Assembly (NCBI GenBank): GCA_026545765.1 | Contig: CM048839.1 | Span: forward strand, 18,290,566-18,354,565 | Direction of reading: 5' to 3' | Origin: Plantago major | Taxonomy: Eukaryota > Streptophyta > Magnoliopsida > Lamiales > Plantaginaceae | DNA length: 64,000 nt | In this document: piece after piece, positions 61,502 through 64,000 of the stretch | Position numbering within the stretch: the first letter of the stretch is position 1 | Layout: each line of letters begins with the position of its first letter | Made by a program: the position numbers and the translations under genes | Notes under the pieces: model-generated | The model's input: only the letters and a program-made list of their open reading frames with translations | Told to the model about the DNA's origin: nothing | The model's database searches: none

Positions 61502-62022
61502 TCCATGAAATCAAGACAAATACGCACCCAATACAAGTATAGCAGAGTAAAATAGCTTACTCCAAGAAGATAAGAAGTTGTGAACAAGAGATGTAGAGCT
61601 TCTAAACTGCAAAATTACCTTGAATCTTTACGAGAAGCAGAGTGAAGGAGCTTGCTTTGTGAGCTTGAAAAGATGGGTTTTAGGTCCGAGAAGATCTTTG
61701 TTATCTTTCTGCTGTTTTTTTGCAGGCAGGGTTAGTGTCAAATTTGAGGAACTAAATTATGATAGGGGTGAAAGTGAAGTTCTATTATACTTCTGGGGTA
61801 GTTTTGGTAATATGAAAACTTTATTTCAGTTCAATTCAACTGCGTCTACACATCTTTCTTCAATTATCATCTCTCTCGATCCCAACTCAAATCAAACTGT
61901 AAGCTTTTCTTTTTCTCCTGATTTTCTTTGCGTTTCAATTTCCCTGTATTTTGGATTTCTGTTGGAAATTCAAATTCTTTTCCTTTCTTCAGGCTTAGTA
62001 TTTGCTGTAATTTGTTGCATCA
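61502..62022. promoter_or_regulatory. Divergent promoter between FTSHI3 and VHA-F
   Basis: The two start codons are only 521 bp apart on opposite strands. CT-rich leader sequence lies on the VHA-F side (61855-61890), and no strong TATA box is visible, as in many housekeeping genes. The VHA-F 5' UTR appears to contain an intron (61899-61992, GTAAGC...TTCAG). Confidence 0.6.
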
Positions 62023-63920
62023 ATGGCGAACAAGCCTCAGATCCGGACCAACACCTCAGCTCTTATAGCTATGATCGCGGATGAGGTAACACTTCGTTCA
62101 AATTCTCTCCTTTCACTGTGTTCGTATCAATTTCATTATCAATTTATTGTGCTTTCAGATATAGCTTTTTGCCAAGAAATATGATTATATATAGTTAGAT
62201 TGATAGATATCCTTGAGTTTCACTGTGATATTGCTGTATTCAGCTAACTATAGTTCCTCTTGACTTAAAAATTGGTTAGAACTTACAAGACTTGAGCTTT
62301 GTTGCTGATGTGAGACGTATGATGAGGATATGAACTCCTTGGTGTTCCATAAGGTTAAGATAAAATCAAGAGAAAACAAACATGTACTGCAGTATCAAGC
62401 TATCATTCCTGTCATACATGTAGAAGACTCTATTAAACTATATGCTTTACGAGCATACCAAGAGGTCCGTGCGTTAATAAAGCTATGTACATGCGTAAGG
62501 AATGGTTTAATTTTGTGTATTGTGTGATAAGATCAGTACAGGGTATTGTGCAGTTGAGCGATTGTGATTCTACCCTCTGATTTGAGGAACTTTCTCTGTT
62601 CTTTTGTTAATTGTGTTGATAACTTGATAACAAGGTGACATTTGTTTATCTACGTTATAAATTCACTCCTATGTTTTTAGTCTTTATAATTTTCTTGCAG
62701 TCATTGATCTTTCATTCTGTCTCATGGTAAAGTTAGTTGATGATGCACTTGTCCATGTGTAGGATACTATCACGGGGTTTCTGTTGGCTGGAGTTGGTAA
62801 TGTTGATTTGAGGAGGAAAACAAATTACCTCATCGTCGATTCAAGTATGCTTTTCATCTGCGCCTTAATTAACATTTTTATCACGAAGATACTTATTGGA
62901 TGTTTTGCCTGTTTCATATCCAAATCGTCCTTGTTTTTTATACTAGAATTGTTATTAATATTCCAATTGATATGCAAATCAAGGTACATACAATAAAAAG
63001 TTTTGGTAAAGGTGCCTGCTTGCTTCCACAACCTGATAATCATATCTTGAGATTTCTTTTCTTGCTATCAACTCTTGCCTCTGGCTTCCACAACCTGATA
63101 ATTATCACTTGATGTTTGGTTTTCCTACTCTAGTTCTCATCTATATAGCTGCTTGTGTGCATCGTGGCTTTTTGAGAACTTTCAGGTCTTGGGCCTACAG
63201 TTATCATTTCTCTTTTTTATTTTTCATAAAAGCTTGTGCGTTGTTAGTTGTCAGTTGGATGCTTGACCATCGAATTGCCTATTTTATTTCAAGGGCATAT
63301 GCATATCATTATTTTATCTATATAAAATATATAACTCAAGATGTGATAGTAATTTACCTGCAAGTCTATTGGTAACTGTCATCACTATTCAGTGTATATA
63401 ATTCATGCTCATTAGTTATCTACTTCTCGAACAACACCTTCTTGTCTTGATTCAGTTCCATTGTATTAAGCCCATCAGATCCAGTCAATAGATATGTCCT
63501 ACATACAGTAAGGATCTAGTTCGAGTAACCTCTTTTGAGACTGATCAATCTTAAGAGTAGTATAGCTTACTCCTCTCTACCTAATAGAAAACTAGATCAT
63601 TCACTGTGTTTTGCTCTCATATCCTGACTGGTTGATGGTACTTTTCACTTTGAATCTGTATAACAGGCAACTAACGCCACTATATACTCAATCGTTCTTA
63701 TTTGTTTTTTTTTTTTTTTTTTTTTTTTGGTAAAAACAAAATATACTTGTTCTGATTAATGATTTTCCCTCAATTCGCTCAATGAGTTTGTTGGCGTGCT
63801 CGTTTTTGACTAATTCAGTATTTGTGCTTTGGTCTAGAAACAACGGTGAAGCAGATTGAGGATGCATTCAAAGACTTCACATCAAGAGAAGACATTGCAA
63901 TAGTGTTGATAAGCCAATAT
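62023..63920 (+). CDS. VHA-F: V-type proton ATPase subunit F (5' part)
   Basis: Three exons are in the window: 62023-62085, 62763-62844 and 63838-63920, in frame, with a donor GTAAGT after I-S-Q-Y. The protein reads M-A-N-K-P-Q-I-R-T, A-L-I-A-M-I-A-D-E-D-T-I-T-G-F-L-L-A-G-V-G, then K-T-T-V-K-Q-I-E-D-A-F and D-I-A-I-V-L-I-S-Q-Y. This is the conserved start of subunit F, a small (about 130 residues) part of the V1 central stalk that couples ATP hydrolysis to proton pumping at the vacuole and endomembranes. The remaining exons lie beyond the right edge. The second intron (about 1 kb) carries a 24-T run at 63705-63728. Confidence 0.93.
63705..63728. repeat. Poly(T) tract in VHA-F intron
   Basis: 24 consecutive T bases. 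It may be the tail of an old minus-strand retroelement, but no body was recognised next to it. Confidence 0.9.
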
Positions 63921-64000
63921 GTAAGTCCTAGCTTTCCCTCTAATTCTCGTATTTTTATATACAATTCAGTCTATGCCTCAAATGAAAGCTCAAAATTGAT

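Noticed and set aside
1-64000. tRNA, rRNA, CRISPR or operon-like structures
   Set aside because: None could be recognised by eye; small tRNA or miRNA genes cannot be excluded without a covariance-model scan.

Overview
This is a piece of a plant nuclear genome, most likely from a eudicot. The evidence is AT-rich intergenic DNA, many spliced genes with GT-AG introns, plant-only families (TRICHOME BIREFRINGENCE-LIKE acetyltransferases, GH17-X8 beta-1,3-glucanase, DAO auxin oxidase, a chloroplast FtsH-like AAA protein) and plant transposon types (L1-type LINEs with a DUF4283-like gag region, hAT, pogo and MULE derivatives, a solo LTR). I cannot name the species. No CRISPR, operon or other prokaryotic feature is present. 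Exon borders were set by hand from splice motifs and reading phase.

Layout. 1-12.3 kb is repeat-rich: the 3' part of a B3-like gene, a 5'-truncated LINE (+), then a hAT-type element split by a nearly complete but decayed LINE (-). 12.7-14.6 kb holds a coiled-coil gene with a C-terminal membrane anchor. 15.5-17.6 kb has three copies of a small hAT-like element, two of them inside a 471-bp tandem duplication. 18.6-20.2 kb is a GH17 glucanase gene (-). 21.0-39.4 kb is a head-to-tail cluster of five two-exon TBL genes (-), with a solo LTR and an apparent leftover of a sixth TBL intron. 40.0-43.6 kb is a seven-exon BRCT/RING/PHD gene (-). 43.9-47.3 kb is repeat territory (MULE-like element, two tandem arrays, a Helitron-like 3' end). 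47.6-48.8 kb is a DAO-type dioxygenase gene (-). 50.7-51.5 kb is a decayed pogo-like element. 52.1-54.4 kb is proline dehydrogenase (+). 56.5-57.0 kb is an O-methyltransferase exon relic. 57.6-61.5 kb is an FTSHI3-like AAA gene (-), divergent from VHA-F (+), which runs off the right edge.

Functional themes. The GH17 enzyme and the TBL proteins both act on wall polysaccharides, but plant genes are individually transcribed and being neighbours does not imply a joint pathway. The TBL cluster is best read as local gene duplication and divergence: three short-stem and two long-stem members, all with GDS and DxxH motifs. The other genes are single-copy metabolic or housekeeping genes: proline catabolism in mitochondria, auxin oxidation, chloroplast biogenesis and vacuolar proton pumping. 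I did not find a clearly new multi-gene system. The most unusual structures are the nested transposons with both target-site duplications intact, the tandem duplication carrying a hAT element, a perfect 29-bp palindrome plus a 36-bp duplication inside the BRCT/RING gene, and the repeated TTCNNGAA palindromes in the first ProDH intron.
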